This document shows, piece after piece, positions 53,377 through 62,437 of a stretch of 64,000 nucleotides of DNA (within the stretch, counting starts at the first letter, position 1; every line of letters begins with the position of its first letter). Origin of the DNA: Schizochytrium sp. TIO01 (Eukaryota > Sar > Bigyra > Thraustochytrida > Thraustochytriidae); contig SMSO01000033.1 of the NCBI GenBank assembly GCA_004764695.1, positions 883,001 to 947,000 of the forward strand, in the 5' to 3' direction. Under the pieces are notes generated by a model. It saw only the letters and a program-made list of their open reading frames with translations, searched no databases and was not told where the DNA came from. A program made the position numbers and the translations under genes.

Positions 53377-54228
53377 CGTGGTGCCCACGGCTGAGGTTCC
53401 AGAGCTCGCTTGTCCTTGCTCACCCAAGCAGGTTCTTTCCAAGGCCCGCCTTCACCGACGAAGCCAACCAGCAAGCTGCCTGAGCTTGCTCTGCTCGCGC
53501 CCTTGCCTCCGCAAAGACGCCTTTCGCGACACCCAGGTCTCGGGCTTCGCTCCCGCGATGCCCCGCCAAGGTCGCCGCGAGCGACCGTTGATTAGGATTC
53601 TGCGAAAGCTCCACCAGAGCCAATTCTCTCAAGATAGCCCTATCCGACCCCTACCTTTTCCGCTAGCACCCTCCTGTGCTTTGGGACCTCCAAGGCGAGT
53701 GTGAAATCTTGATCAATGAAAGACAGGGCCACTTCACTTTTGAATTCAAAAGATGGTTACTTAGCTACGGTAGTAGTGGTACTAGTATCTAGTGCTCGCC
53801 TAGTAGGATGGATAGCGCCGTTCATTCTTCTGCGAACTGCGTTGGTTTCAAAGAGAATAAGTATTTTTCATTTCACTCGGGAAAAGCAGGCAGGTGGTTA
53901 GGTTAGTCCCTGCCTAAGCGAGGGTAGGCAGGCACAGACTTGAGAAACGGGGCCTCGGCAGGCGAAGGACCTGATCTGGAGCAGGCAGGGGCACGGCCAG
54001 CAGTGCCAAGTGGAGGCGAGAGGGTCGGGAAAGGCGAGAGGCCCGAAGGAAACCAGCCCATGCTGCAGCTCAAGCACGGAATCCTTCGACGCATCTGCTT
54101 TCCAGCCGAGTCTTTTGCTCTGTGTTCGTGTTCGTGTGTGAATGTGAATGTGTTTCCCCTCTTTTGGTTCATAGCGCACTAGCAGAACAAAAAGATTGAA
54201 AGACTCTCTCTCATTGGAAAGAAGCAAC
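53377..54228. other. Upstream region of the giant gene
   Basis: It holds the presumed leader and promoter of the minus-strand giant gene. An in-frame TGA at 53452-53454 bounds the frame. Only short, unrecognised ORFs occur on either strand. Confidence 0.5.
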
Positions 54229-54273
54229 GAAAGAGAGAAAGAAAGAGAGAAAGAAAGAGAGAAAGAAAGAGGA
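54229..54273. repeat. GAAA/GAGA purine repeat
   Basis: Alternating GAAA and GAGA units, all purine on the plus strand. Confidence 0.9.
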
Positions 54274-54459
54274 AGAAGGGTTAAAAAAACACGAGAAAGC
54301 CATCGCAATCGCGTCTTTCATGCGAGGGTCCTACCAGATGGTTACGATAAACCATAGCACTCGCACGAGTCCTCCCGTAGGCTGGCGGCGGCTGTTGAAA
54401 AGTGAGACCAACAAAGGCGCGCAAGCAGGAGAGGGAAATAATTAACCCGAGCAAGCATG

Positions 54460-54540
54460 GGCATCCATCCATCCATCCAACCACCCGACCCATGCCTCCA
54501 TCTATCCATCTATCTATCCATCCATCTATCCATCCATCCT
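54460..54540. repeat. (ATCC/ATCT)n tetranucleotide repeat
   Basis: Two runs of CATC-type tetranucleotides separated by a short non-repeat stretch near 54480-54497. Confidence 0.9.
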
Positions 54541-54645
54541 CTAATCCGCCCTCCCGCCCGCTGCTCGCGGCCATCACTGCCATCCGCTGCGTCTTCTTCG
54601 CTGCGAATGCAAGAATTACTTCTCCTTCTTAGTCGGTCTTTCTTC

Positions 54646-54847
54646 GTTTATTTGTTTATTTATTTGTTTGTTTATTTGTTTGTTTATTTGTTTCTTTGTT
54701 TGTTTCTTTGTTTATTTGTTTGTTTATTTGTTTGTTTATTTGTTTGTTTATTTGTTTGTTTATTTGTTTCTTTGTTTGTTTCTTTGTTTATTTGTTTGTT
54801 TATTTGTTTGTTTATTTGTTTGTTTATTTGTTTGTATATTTGTTTTT
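54646..54847. repeat. (TTTG/TTTA/TTTC)n tetranucleotide repeat, about 200 bp
   Basis: Near-perfect four-base periodicity of TTTG with interspersed TTTA and TTTC units arranged in a higher-order pattern: a block with two TTTC units occurs near 54690-54710 and again near 54768-54788. Confidence 0.92.
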
Positions 54848-54908
54848 GGCATTTGGAGATGGTTTGAGGAGAGCCTGCCTCCGAGACACCTCCGAGGTTC
54901 ACAATTGG

Positions 54909-54947
54909 GCTTGGATTGGCTTGGCTTGGCTTGGCTTGGCTTGGCTT
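54909..54947. repeat. (TTGGC)n pentanucleotide repeat
   Basis: About seven TTGGC units, the first one imperfect. Confidence 0.9.
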
Positions 54948-54976
54948 TCTTTCAACGCTGTCGGAGACGGCGGCGT

Positions 54977-54977
<1 letters not shown>

Positions 54978-55006
<29 letters not shown>
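54978..55006. repeat. (GGCT)n tetranucleotide repeat
   Basis: About seven GGCT units. Confidence 0.9.
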
Positions 55007-55007
<1 letters not shown>

Positions 55008-55073
55008 GCCGAGCATGCTCCAAGCAGACAGAATGTTGTTCGCTCATGCTGCGAATTGCCGGCACGTAAATGA

Positions 55074-55196
55074 GGCCAAACTAAAGCAAACTAAAACAAA
55101 CCAAAGCAAACTAAAGCAACCCAAAGCAACCCAAAGCAACCCAAACTAACCCAAACTAAACTAAACCAAACTAAACCAAACCAAAGACAAGACAAG
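55074..55196. repeat. A/C-rich pentanucleotide-type repeat
   Basis: Degenerate five-base units such as AAACT, AAAGC, AACCC and AAACC, closing with ACAAG units near 55182-55196. Confidence 0.85.
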
Positions 55197-56495
55197 ACTT
55201 GGCCACCTTTAATGTGTTTTCGATGGCGAGAACCTCAGGACCCAAGGAGCTTGGTTCTATCAAAGGCAGCAAATACGAATCATTGTAAAAACAAGCGAAA
55301 GAGAGTCAGAGAGAAAGAAGAACTCGGACGGTGGATATCGAAAGCCTTCCGTAGGCAGGATGCAATTTGTAGTACTCTCAGCAGGTGACGAGATACCGAA
55401 GGAGATGCATTCTGATCCCATAGGGTATGCATGCACCTAGCCAGCTGGCTAGGCACTCAGCTGGAAGGCACCTGGGGAAAACCAGCGACAGCTTCGCCAT
55501 GGAAATCGTCGCGTGATGGAGGCTCTTCCAGCCCCCATTGGATTTTTCCCTCGTTGACCAGCGGCATCTTCAGGAGGCGGGCGTCCTCTTCGCAGCTAGC
55601 GAGCTAGCCACAGACTCGCAGCCCACGGAGAAGCAGGCGCTTAAATGTCACCGCAGGCACGGGCGCTGATTTCTCTGTATCTTCTTCAAGCTGCTCTTGC
55701 AGGTGTGAGGCAGAAAGCAATGCCACGAGCGGATTCAATCGTGGCGAAAGAAAGACACGGCGGTCTTTCATTCACACTCAAACGTGGTGGGTACCTACTC
55801 GAATGCCAGCCTGGGCTCCAACGTTTGAAGCGCGTCCTTTCAGACCGGATCTGTGAACGTTCGCACCACCTATGTACTTTGTTTTCTAGTGTATAGTACT
55901 GTCTGTTCACTGTTAAGAGAACTCAAAGTTGCGTGCTGGGGTAGGCTTCGCCTGCGTCGGTTGAGTAAGGGCTGCATAGACTAAACGATAGTCCTCCTCA
56001 AACTGCCGTTAGTTCCTAGCGTTCCGGAAGCGTTCTAGCTTTTGTTTTTTTCCCCCTCAGAAGGAGCTCGTGGACGACAGTTGGACCGAACTAAGTGGCA
56101 AAAAGTCCGAAAGGGAGAAGCAACAAAGTCATCGGAGACCTTGAGGTGTGGGCCGTGCTAACGGACGAAAGACCAGCGAAAGACCCGCGAAAGACCAGTG
56201 GTGGCGTTTGTGTCGTTTCGATGCGCTGGATTAAAGAGCTCTGCAGGCACGCACGCACCTCTTGCAGGTTTATCTTGCGATTGCATGAAGTAATAGTTTC
56301 TGGGAAGAGAAAGGCACATGAAGTGAAAGATTGTGGTCAATCTAAGAAAGCCTAGCCGAGTCTTTCATTATGGCGGCTCAATATATCATGGCGCGCGTTT
56401 ATGTGCTGCTGTTGGGTAGAATTCGCTACTGGCATGCTTGCAGCGATCAATTACTATACGATGTGGGAGATGAGGATCCCATTTTGTACGCGTGA
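55197..56495. other. Intergenic, no gene seen
   Basis: Short unrecognised ORFs only (for example 55645-55896 plus and 56095-56355 plus). It contains the 18-bp palindrome at 55436. Confidence 0.45.
55436..55453. repeat. Perfect 18-bp palindrome
   Basis: CCTAGCCAGCTGGCTAGG equals its own reverse complement and is centred on an E-box-like CAGCTG. It could be a dimeric factor site or chance. Confidence 0.8.
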
Positions 56496-56820
56496 AGATG
56501 CCTAAAGTTGAGCAGTTCTGGTAATCATGTGATCCTCTATCTAGATAATATCATTCTGGATGATCACCCAATCAAGTGGACAGCAAAATACGCTTTCCGA
56601 TTCACATGCGAATGTCGTTCATTGCATCGATGGAGTGAGTTCTGCAACCTCCCGGGTACCCAGTACTCAATGTAAAGAACAATCATACAATAAATCGAAA
56701 TGAAATCGAACAGCAATAAATAAAGGTTGAGTATCTTGGGCATCGCATGGGACTTTTTCATCCGCCAGGCACCCCTCCTGTACAGGACCAGTTTGAGGGT
56801 GGCTCAATATGTCGTGTATA
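56496..56820 (+). pseudogene. Decayed Ty3/gypsy-like reverse transcriptase fragment
   Basis: Two reverse-transcriptase landmarks lie on the same strand. At 56532-56567 the translation reads ILYLDNIILDDH, matching the catalytic YxDD strand with the second Asp changed to Asn. At 56723-56767 it reads KVEYLGHRMGLFHPP, the conserved YLGH strand of Ty3/gypsy enzymes. They are in different frames, with stop codons between and around them, so the copy is broken. The spacing (about 63 codons) is slightly longer than usual. No LTRs, gag or integrase could be recognised. A possible RNase H scrap (KFASDHNK) near 57197 is too weak to annotate. Confidence 0.55.
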
Positions 56821-59356
56821 CTAAAGGAACACTTAAAAGCATATGGCTGCAGTGGCACGGAGTATGTTACCTGTGATGTAACCTGTAACGGATTCTATAT
56901 TTCTTCCTTTCACCTATCTCTCTCAGTCTCGTTACCTCAAAAGCGCGTCCGCATCTGTGAGCTGTGAGTCATCTCTCTCTGGTGGTGTCATCAGTACATT
57001 GGTGTAAAGCGGCATCGAGCACAGCCTGCAATGTGTTAGCAAAGTTTGGTATATACCAAGTTTGTGTCCTCTTCGCTGTGATTAAGAAAATACTGGCGTA
57101 GATTCCAGTATTAAACTGGCTAGCTCGCATCATACTACTACATTGAAGGTAAGTATTTCCTTCGAGCCATCGACGGTGTAGCTGAATCTAAAGTTTGCCT
57201 CTGATCACAATAAATAAATCAACGTCAACCAGTGTGCGCTTTGTCTGGCCTATGCCACAAAGCCTGACAGAAACAGCTTCATGTGATTTTTTGTTTTGTT
57301 TATGTTTTGTTTTTTTCTTGAAGAGCACGGCGAATTTGAGAAGTTTGTAGTTACGTCTCTAAATCAGAGATCTCTTATGCAAATTGTTTCATCCTATTAC
57401 TGCGAATTGGGATATGAAAAAACTTCATGGTATTACCAGTGCCTGGTTCGACTACCGGAGAAGCCCCACTTCTCCTAGCGCCTCTGCAAGTCACAACAAG
57501 AATGTCAGATCCCATTCAATGAACAGAACGATCTTGAGGATAAAAGGCGCAAGTGTTGATTGATTTTCAATTTTGTTGATAAGAGTTCCTCCCTTGTCTT
57601 GGTGGCTCAATCACTTCGCTTTTGACTGGCCGTTGTAAGCACGGCAAGAATTCAAGTGACTATAGCAGGAGTCCAGTCGCAGGATCCAAGGAGGGAACAT
57701 CTCCCAAGAAGGCGCTTGTCCGTGTGGCCGTGAAAACTCATGCTCATAAGCTTTCTCAAAACCATTCTGTCGAACTAGCCACCCATCTTTAGGTTCCTGG
57801 CTTCCAGTCAACCGGTTCTAGCCACTGCATCTGGACGTAGAGCCAGTATTAATTATTTGTTTGTTTATCAAAGGACCCTTATGCATCTACTACAAGTACT
57901 CGAGCGCGCTTCACAAAAAGTGCAGTATGCTCCACGGCTTTTCCAGTTGGGAGAACGAAGTCAAGAAGGGTAGCTAGGGCCAGAGGCCAGGTTCGTGCGG
58001 CAAAGTCTCATTGAAAGTTGTACTCAATGGGCAAAGTGATATTGTAGCACCGGTTACCAGAAAAGGCAAGGTACACACGCCAAAGATATTAGATTGTTAG
58101 TCGTGGAATTTTTTCTAACTTTTGCCGCTTTTGAAGAGGCAGTACATTTTTTCGTATTCCACAGCGTCACCATTTTAAAATCATTGTGTTAACTATTGAA
58201 AAGTCTCAAGTGTTTAAAAATTATTTTCAAACAGTGAAGACGGATATGGATACAGTCAGATCAGGGAGGGAATGCAACATGGAGCTCGCAGCAGGTCAAC
58301 TCGTAGTCAAGCTTGACTATCCTGGCATCGACCCCTTTTCACTAAGAATTGGATCTAGCAGAGCAGATACACCCCTCTTCACGTGGATCAGCAATTTAAA
58401 TTTGCCAGCACAGAGAGCTTTGACGGGGGCATGGTGCATATGGGCAACAATTTGACTATAAATCAGCCCGTTGCAGATAAGGAGCACCTTTTTTAGCCAA
58501 GACGTACTCATAAAGGATCGTGATTCTTGGCTCACGGAAGTTGTATTGAACCTACCAAAGGGTACGCACGTCGCTGTTGATTAGCAGTATTTTGATGGAA
58601 CATCTCCCACTGCCTGCCAAAGGGCAGCTCAAACAATGCTCAACTCTTTCCTGGTTTCGATCAAATAAACCAGCGGTAGCATTTGCACACCTACAGGAAT
58701 GCGCCAAGAACCAAGAGCCTCCATCACAAGATCAGAAATGTGGCATTTCTTTACACTCAATCTATTCAATCAGAAGTCCGACCATGCAAACTCTACGCTA
58801 TGCATAGACGTTTTGGTGGGTATGGGTGATACTATCGAAGAGGGTTGCACTTTAGAAACCTGCGAGCGAAGTCAAGACAGGAGTTGCGAATATGCCTCGA
58901 ATACACAAGGATGCAAGAGGGAATGCAACGTTGTATAGCCGGTAGACGGTGTTCTCGGTGAAAGTGAGTTAAAGTGCCTCACAAAACGTGATGATGCGAA
59001 GGCATAAGACTGATTCTTATTTTACAAAGTTTATCGCAATAGATAGAACCTGAGTTCACCCTACTTATAAATGCACCTGCACCACTTATCCAATTCTTTG
59101 TTGACTCTTATTTTTTTACTAAAGACTCTGATTTCATGAAGCAGTCCATCAATAAAAGCAAACTAGCTTAAGAAAACAGAGTGAAGGTTTTTCATTTCAC
59201 AACAAACAAAAATGTGGAAATACGGGGAATAGTAATATAGGAGAGGCTGTTAGAAAGGAAGTGTCATAACATAATCATCTTTTTTTTATAATTTTTTTTT
59301 TATAAAAATGTTCTAAAGAAAGGGTAAAGAATATAGGAAGCAAGCTACATAATATT
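56821..59356. other. Repeat-relic and intergenic DNA
   Basis: No intact gene. It lies downstream of the reverse-transcriptase relic and may contain more of that element. Coding-like frames broken by stops and frameshifts occur about 58186-58940 on the plus strand, but their products are not recognised. The far end (59279-59312) is a run of T and A near the 3' end of the EFHC-type gene. Confidence 0.4.
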
Positions 59357-62300
59357 TTAGAATGCATCACCATACTCAGCTAGAGCGCGAGGAACATCTT
59401 GAGAGAATACAATCTCCATGAAAGATCTGTACTCCAACGTGCGTTCTTTCGACATGGCAAGTCCGAGAGCGCGGGGCTTGAATACAAAATCCGTTATCTC
59501 ATCGCGCACAGATTCATTAAAGTCTGGGTTTGTAGCGAAGAGAGCAAGAATAAAGTTCTCCCTACTTACCCAACCATGGTGATCAATATCATACGAGTTG
59601 AAGTTTTTGAGAAGCTGGTCCCTCCGCCGTAAAAAAGAGGAGCTAAAAGTTCGCATCATTGTGCGCACACGGTCAGCTACATTTTCTCTTTCTTGTGCTG
59701 CCTTGACAACTGCCTCATACTTCAGAATATTGCTATCAGACGAGTTTGAGTTTTCAAACAGGTCGGGGATCTGACCTGTCGTCACACTGCTCAATACTTC
59801 CTCATAGTTAATCAGCCCATCTCCGTTTCTGTCAAAGAGGCGCATCAAAGTTAACTTGTCACGCTCGTTACTCAGGTAAATATCATATCGGCGTAACATG
59901 TTCCGAAATTCGTCCCATGAAACTGAGCCCGAGCTATTCTCATCCACCTCCTTGAATTTGAGCAAGAGGTTTGTATCGGCTTCGCGTAGAGTCGAGAGCT
60001 TTTGAAATAGAGCAGCAGTTGCGACCTCAAGACTTGCATTCACAGGGGAGGAGGCTGCAGATGGACCCTGATTAGCAGCATTAGCAGTTCCGCTATAGAG
60101 CGGTTTGGCCTTACGTAAGGCAGCAGCGAATTCGTGATAGTAGATCCGTCCGTCACCGTCACGATCGTAGTGACGCACAAGAGTGAGGCGTTCATGCTGG
60201 GTCAATTCTTCACCAATGAGCCCGAAATCCAAGGCCCACTTGGCCACGAGCTCTCCCAATTGATCTGGATGAATATATCCCCTGTTCTCGCGATCGATAA
60301 CGCGAAATGCTTCCGTAACATTTACATGGTTTTCAGCTAGAATCTCCGCAAGCATGCTGGCAATAGCGTCTACGTTGCTTTGAGGAAAGAGCTGTGGGTG
60401 CTCTTCCATAAGATCAAGCGTCTCTTTGTCGGCACTTATGATTTCGAACTCCTGTGTACAAGCGCCGGTCTGAGGAAACATGAACTGAATTCGTGTACCT
60501 ACATAAAAATCTGAAGAACGAATATATCTCGCAGAGAATTTTGACGCATTTGAAGCCACAGCCTTATCCTGCATAACCTGCTCAACAAACTCTGTGAAAT
60601 CAATAGCAGCATCATTTGAATGGTCATACATACTAAAGAGCTCGTTTAGCTCTTCATCAGAAAATGCAGCGTTCAAAACACCAATTGAACGAAGTCCAAT
60701 TCGGAAATTGTCGAATGAAATTCGCCCGTGCTGGTCTGTTCCAAATTTCCTAAAAGCACGCAAAAGTCCATACGGACCACCGACCATGCGCGATTGAATT
60801 TTCTCGAGAATAGCATCCTTTAAAGCTTGCTGTTTAGCTGATTGCTTGTGTTTCTTTTCAAGCACAGGTTTCTTGTACCTGCCGCGTGCAAGAAACTTTC
60901 CACCGACTATACCAGTGTTCGGGATCGGAGGCTCATAGATTGCACAAGTATCATCATCCATGTAGTAGCTGATGAGAAATTTACGGCCGTGGTCTTCTGC
61001 CCTCGGTTCAACAAATCGCGCAGAAAACTTGAGAACCTTGCCTGTATTATTGAGATATCGGTGAAGGTCCTGGGTGACTGCTTTAGGTACAAGATTAATA
61101 CAGTTGGCTAACGAATCTGCTTCAGACCCCCAACCGTTATAGGGAGGAATCACCTTGGTAATCACCTTCGCAGGGGGCTTTTCTACATCAACGGTAGGCT
61201 GTGATATGTCGAGCACGGTTTCGAAATATCTCATCGTAAACTCATCAAGGCACTGAAGGATGAGAAGTTTGCGACCATTGCAAGCTACGTAATGACCACA
61301 TACCAAGTCTTTGGGGCTCACAAACCCACCCTTGGGGTTTTCTTTATCATAAAGCAATTTCCCGCGCTTATACAAGGTACTTGCAACCCCCTTTTCATGA
61401 ATAGCAATTGAATCGTCAACAAGGTAGTAGTTGAGTTGATAAAAGTGCTTTTCACCATAAAGCCTTGTTGTGTCATCCCAGACACAGGAAAGGCGCAGTA
61501 CACCCTTTCGTACTCTATTACCTGTTGTATACTTACCGAACGATACTGTGTTGAGATTGGAACCATGCCCCATACTGGCGCCTTGCAGGGAAGGAATTGA
61601 TGTATTTCTACCTCCTAGACCTGACTTACTCAATTTCATCCGATGTTCGTCCTCCGGATACGGTTTCGGTGCCCCCGCATCAATCCCCTTCTCTGCAAGC
61701 CACTGACGAGTTTTCGGATCTACATCTACAATATAATATAAGATTCCAAAGAGCCTGAAGTTTTGGCCGATGAAAAGCTGAGTTGGATCAAAGCTCTCCC
61801 CATCTTCTCGTGTCAGTATTGCACGCTTCACCAGCACACCTTGAGGCAAACCTGAGTTTCGCTCCCGTGGTTCACGTATAGAGATACTGCCGTCCTCTAA
61901 AAAGAAAAGAAGCGCACATCGACGAACACGAAGGGTTTCTGCAGCACTTTCAAAAACAGGTTCGCAAAAATACAAAAAAAAGCGTAGCACATCTTTGTCA
62001 TGCTTGATCCATGTTGGTGGTACTCGTAAAGAGGGCATCGACTTGCAAATTGAGAGAGAAGATTCCTTTTTCTTGATTGGAGCAATTGCAAGGCTTTGTA
62101 ATTCGCGTTTGAGTGCAAGCTGTTCTTCAATACCTTTGTATTGCTCTAGTAGCGCAGCTTTGTGTTCCTCAAGGGCATCGAGACTCGCATTTAGTGTTGG
62201 TGCGTTCGGCAGCTCAGCAAGTTTAGGTTTATTACTCATTCTTGCAATTTTGGCTTCGTTTTCAGCCTGCTGGATGATGTGACTCTTTCGGGCATGGCCC

Positions 62301-62437
62301 AATGGGTTATTACCTTCTTTATTTGGGGGGCAAAGTCCAGGCACACTCGGCATTTTCCCAAAACTCATTGCGCGTTGAAGTTGCCTAGTCCTATCCACTT
62401 CGACACGTTCATCTTCGCTAGCCATTTGCGAATTCAT
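59357..62437 (-). CDS. EFHC1: EFHC1/RIB72-family axonemal protein with three DM10 domains and seven EF-hand-like loops
   Basis: A 1026-residue protein of the EFHC/RIB72 family, luminal components of ciliary doublet microtubules. An in-frame TAG precedes the first ATG at 62437. After a helical N-terminus (residues 75-118) come DM10-1 (about 146-250), DM10-2 (309-410) and DM10-3 (462-525 plus 633-690). DM10-3 is split by about 107 residues holding two EF-hand-like loops (566-577, degenerate; 605-616, nearly complete). Five more loops follow: 715-726 (degenerate), 758-769 (DRDGDGRIYYHE, canonical), 832-843 (DENSSGSVSWDE, canonical), 869-880 (DRNGDGLINYEE, canonical) and 950-961 (last position Asn). 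Animal homologues are shorter, with three DM10 domains and few C-terminal EF-hands. The gene implies a motile flagellum. EFHC1 versus EFHC2 orthology cannot be settled here. Confidence 0.88.
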   Translation of the reverse strand: MNSQMASEDERVEVDRTRQLQRAMSFGKMPSVPGLCPPNKEGNNPLGHARKSHIIQQAENEAKIARMSNKPKLAELPNAPTLNASLDALEEHKAALLEQYKGIEEQLALKRELQSLAIAPIKKKESSLSICKSMPSLRVPPTWIKHDKDVLRFFLYFCEPVFESAAETLRVRRCALLFFLEDGSISIREPRERNSGLPQGVLVKRAILTREDGESFDPTQLFIGQNFRLFGILYYIVDVDPKTRQWLAEKGIDAGAPKPYPEDEHRMKLSKSGLGGRNTSIPSLQGASMGHGSNLNTVSFGKYTTGNRVRKGVLRLSCVWDDTTRLYGEKHFYQLNYYLVDDSIAIHEKGVASTLYKRGKLLYDKENPKGGFVSPKDLVCGHYVACNGRKLLILQCLDEFTMRYFETVLDISQPTVDVEKPPAKVITKVIPPYNGWGSEADSLANCINLVPKAVTQDLHRYLNNTGKVLKFSARFVEPRAEDHGRKFLISYYMDDDTCAIYEPPIPNTGIVGGKFLARGRYKKPVLEKKHKQSAKQQALKDAILEKIQSRMVGGPYGLLRAFRKFGTDQHGRISFDNFRIGLRSIGVLNAAFSDEELNELFSMYDHSNDAAIDFTEFVEQVMQDKAVASNASKFSARYIRSSDFYVGTRIQFMFPQTGACTQEFEIISADKETLDLMEEHPQLFPQSNVDAIASMLAEILAENHVNVTEAFRVIDRENRGYIHPDQLGELVAKWALDFGLIGEELTQHERLTLVRHYDRDGDGRIYYHEFAAALRKAKPLYSGTANAANQGPSAASSPVNASLEVATAALFQKLSTLREADTNLLLKFKEVDENSSGSVSWDEFRNMLRRYDIYLSNERDKLTLMRLFDRNGDGLINYEEVLSSVTTGQIPDLFENSNSSDSNILKYEAVVKAAQERENVADRVRTMMRTFSSSFLRRRDQLLKNFNSYDIDHHGWVSRENFILALFATNPDFNESVRDEITDFVFKPRALGLAMSKERTLEYRSFMEIVFSQDVPRALAEYGDAF

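Noticed and set aside
54457-55073. ORFs encoding long Cys-Leu-Phe-Val or Asn-Lys-Gln repeats
   Set aside because: They are translations of the TTTG/TTTA microsatellite in different frames.
55074-55196. AACCC-type repeats as telomeric DNA
   Set aside because: The units are irregular and mixed (AAACT, AAAGC, AACCC), lie between genes, and do not form a regular telomere repeat.
57380-57480. A GGTTCGA B-box-like sequence suggesting a tRNA gene
   Set aside because: No A box, no acceptor stem and no cloverleaf could be drawn around it.
57611-57811. A minus-strand ORF of 66 codons, considered as a chromodomain
   Set aside because: The resemblance was limited to scattered Trp and Gly residues, with no convincing chromodomain core.
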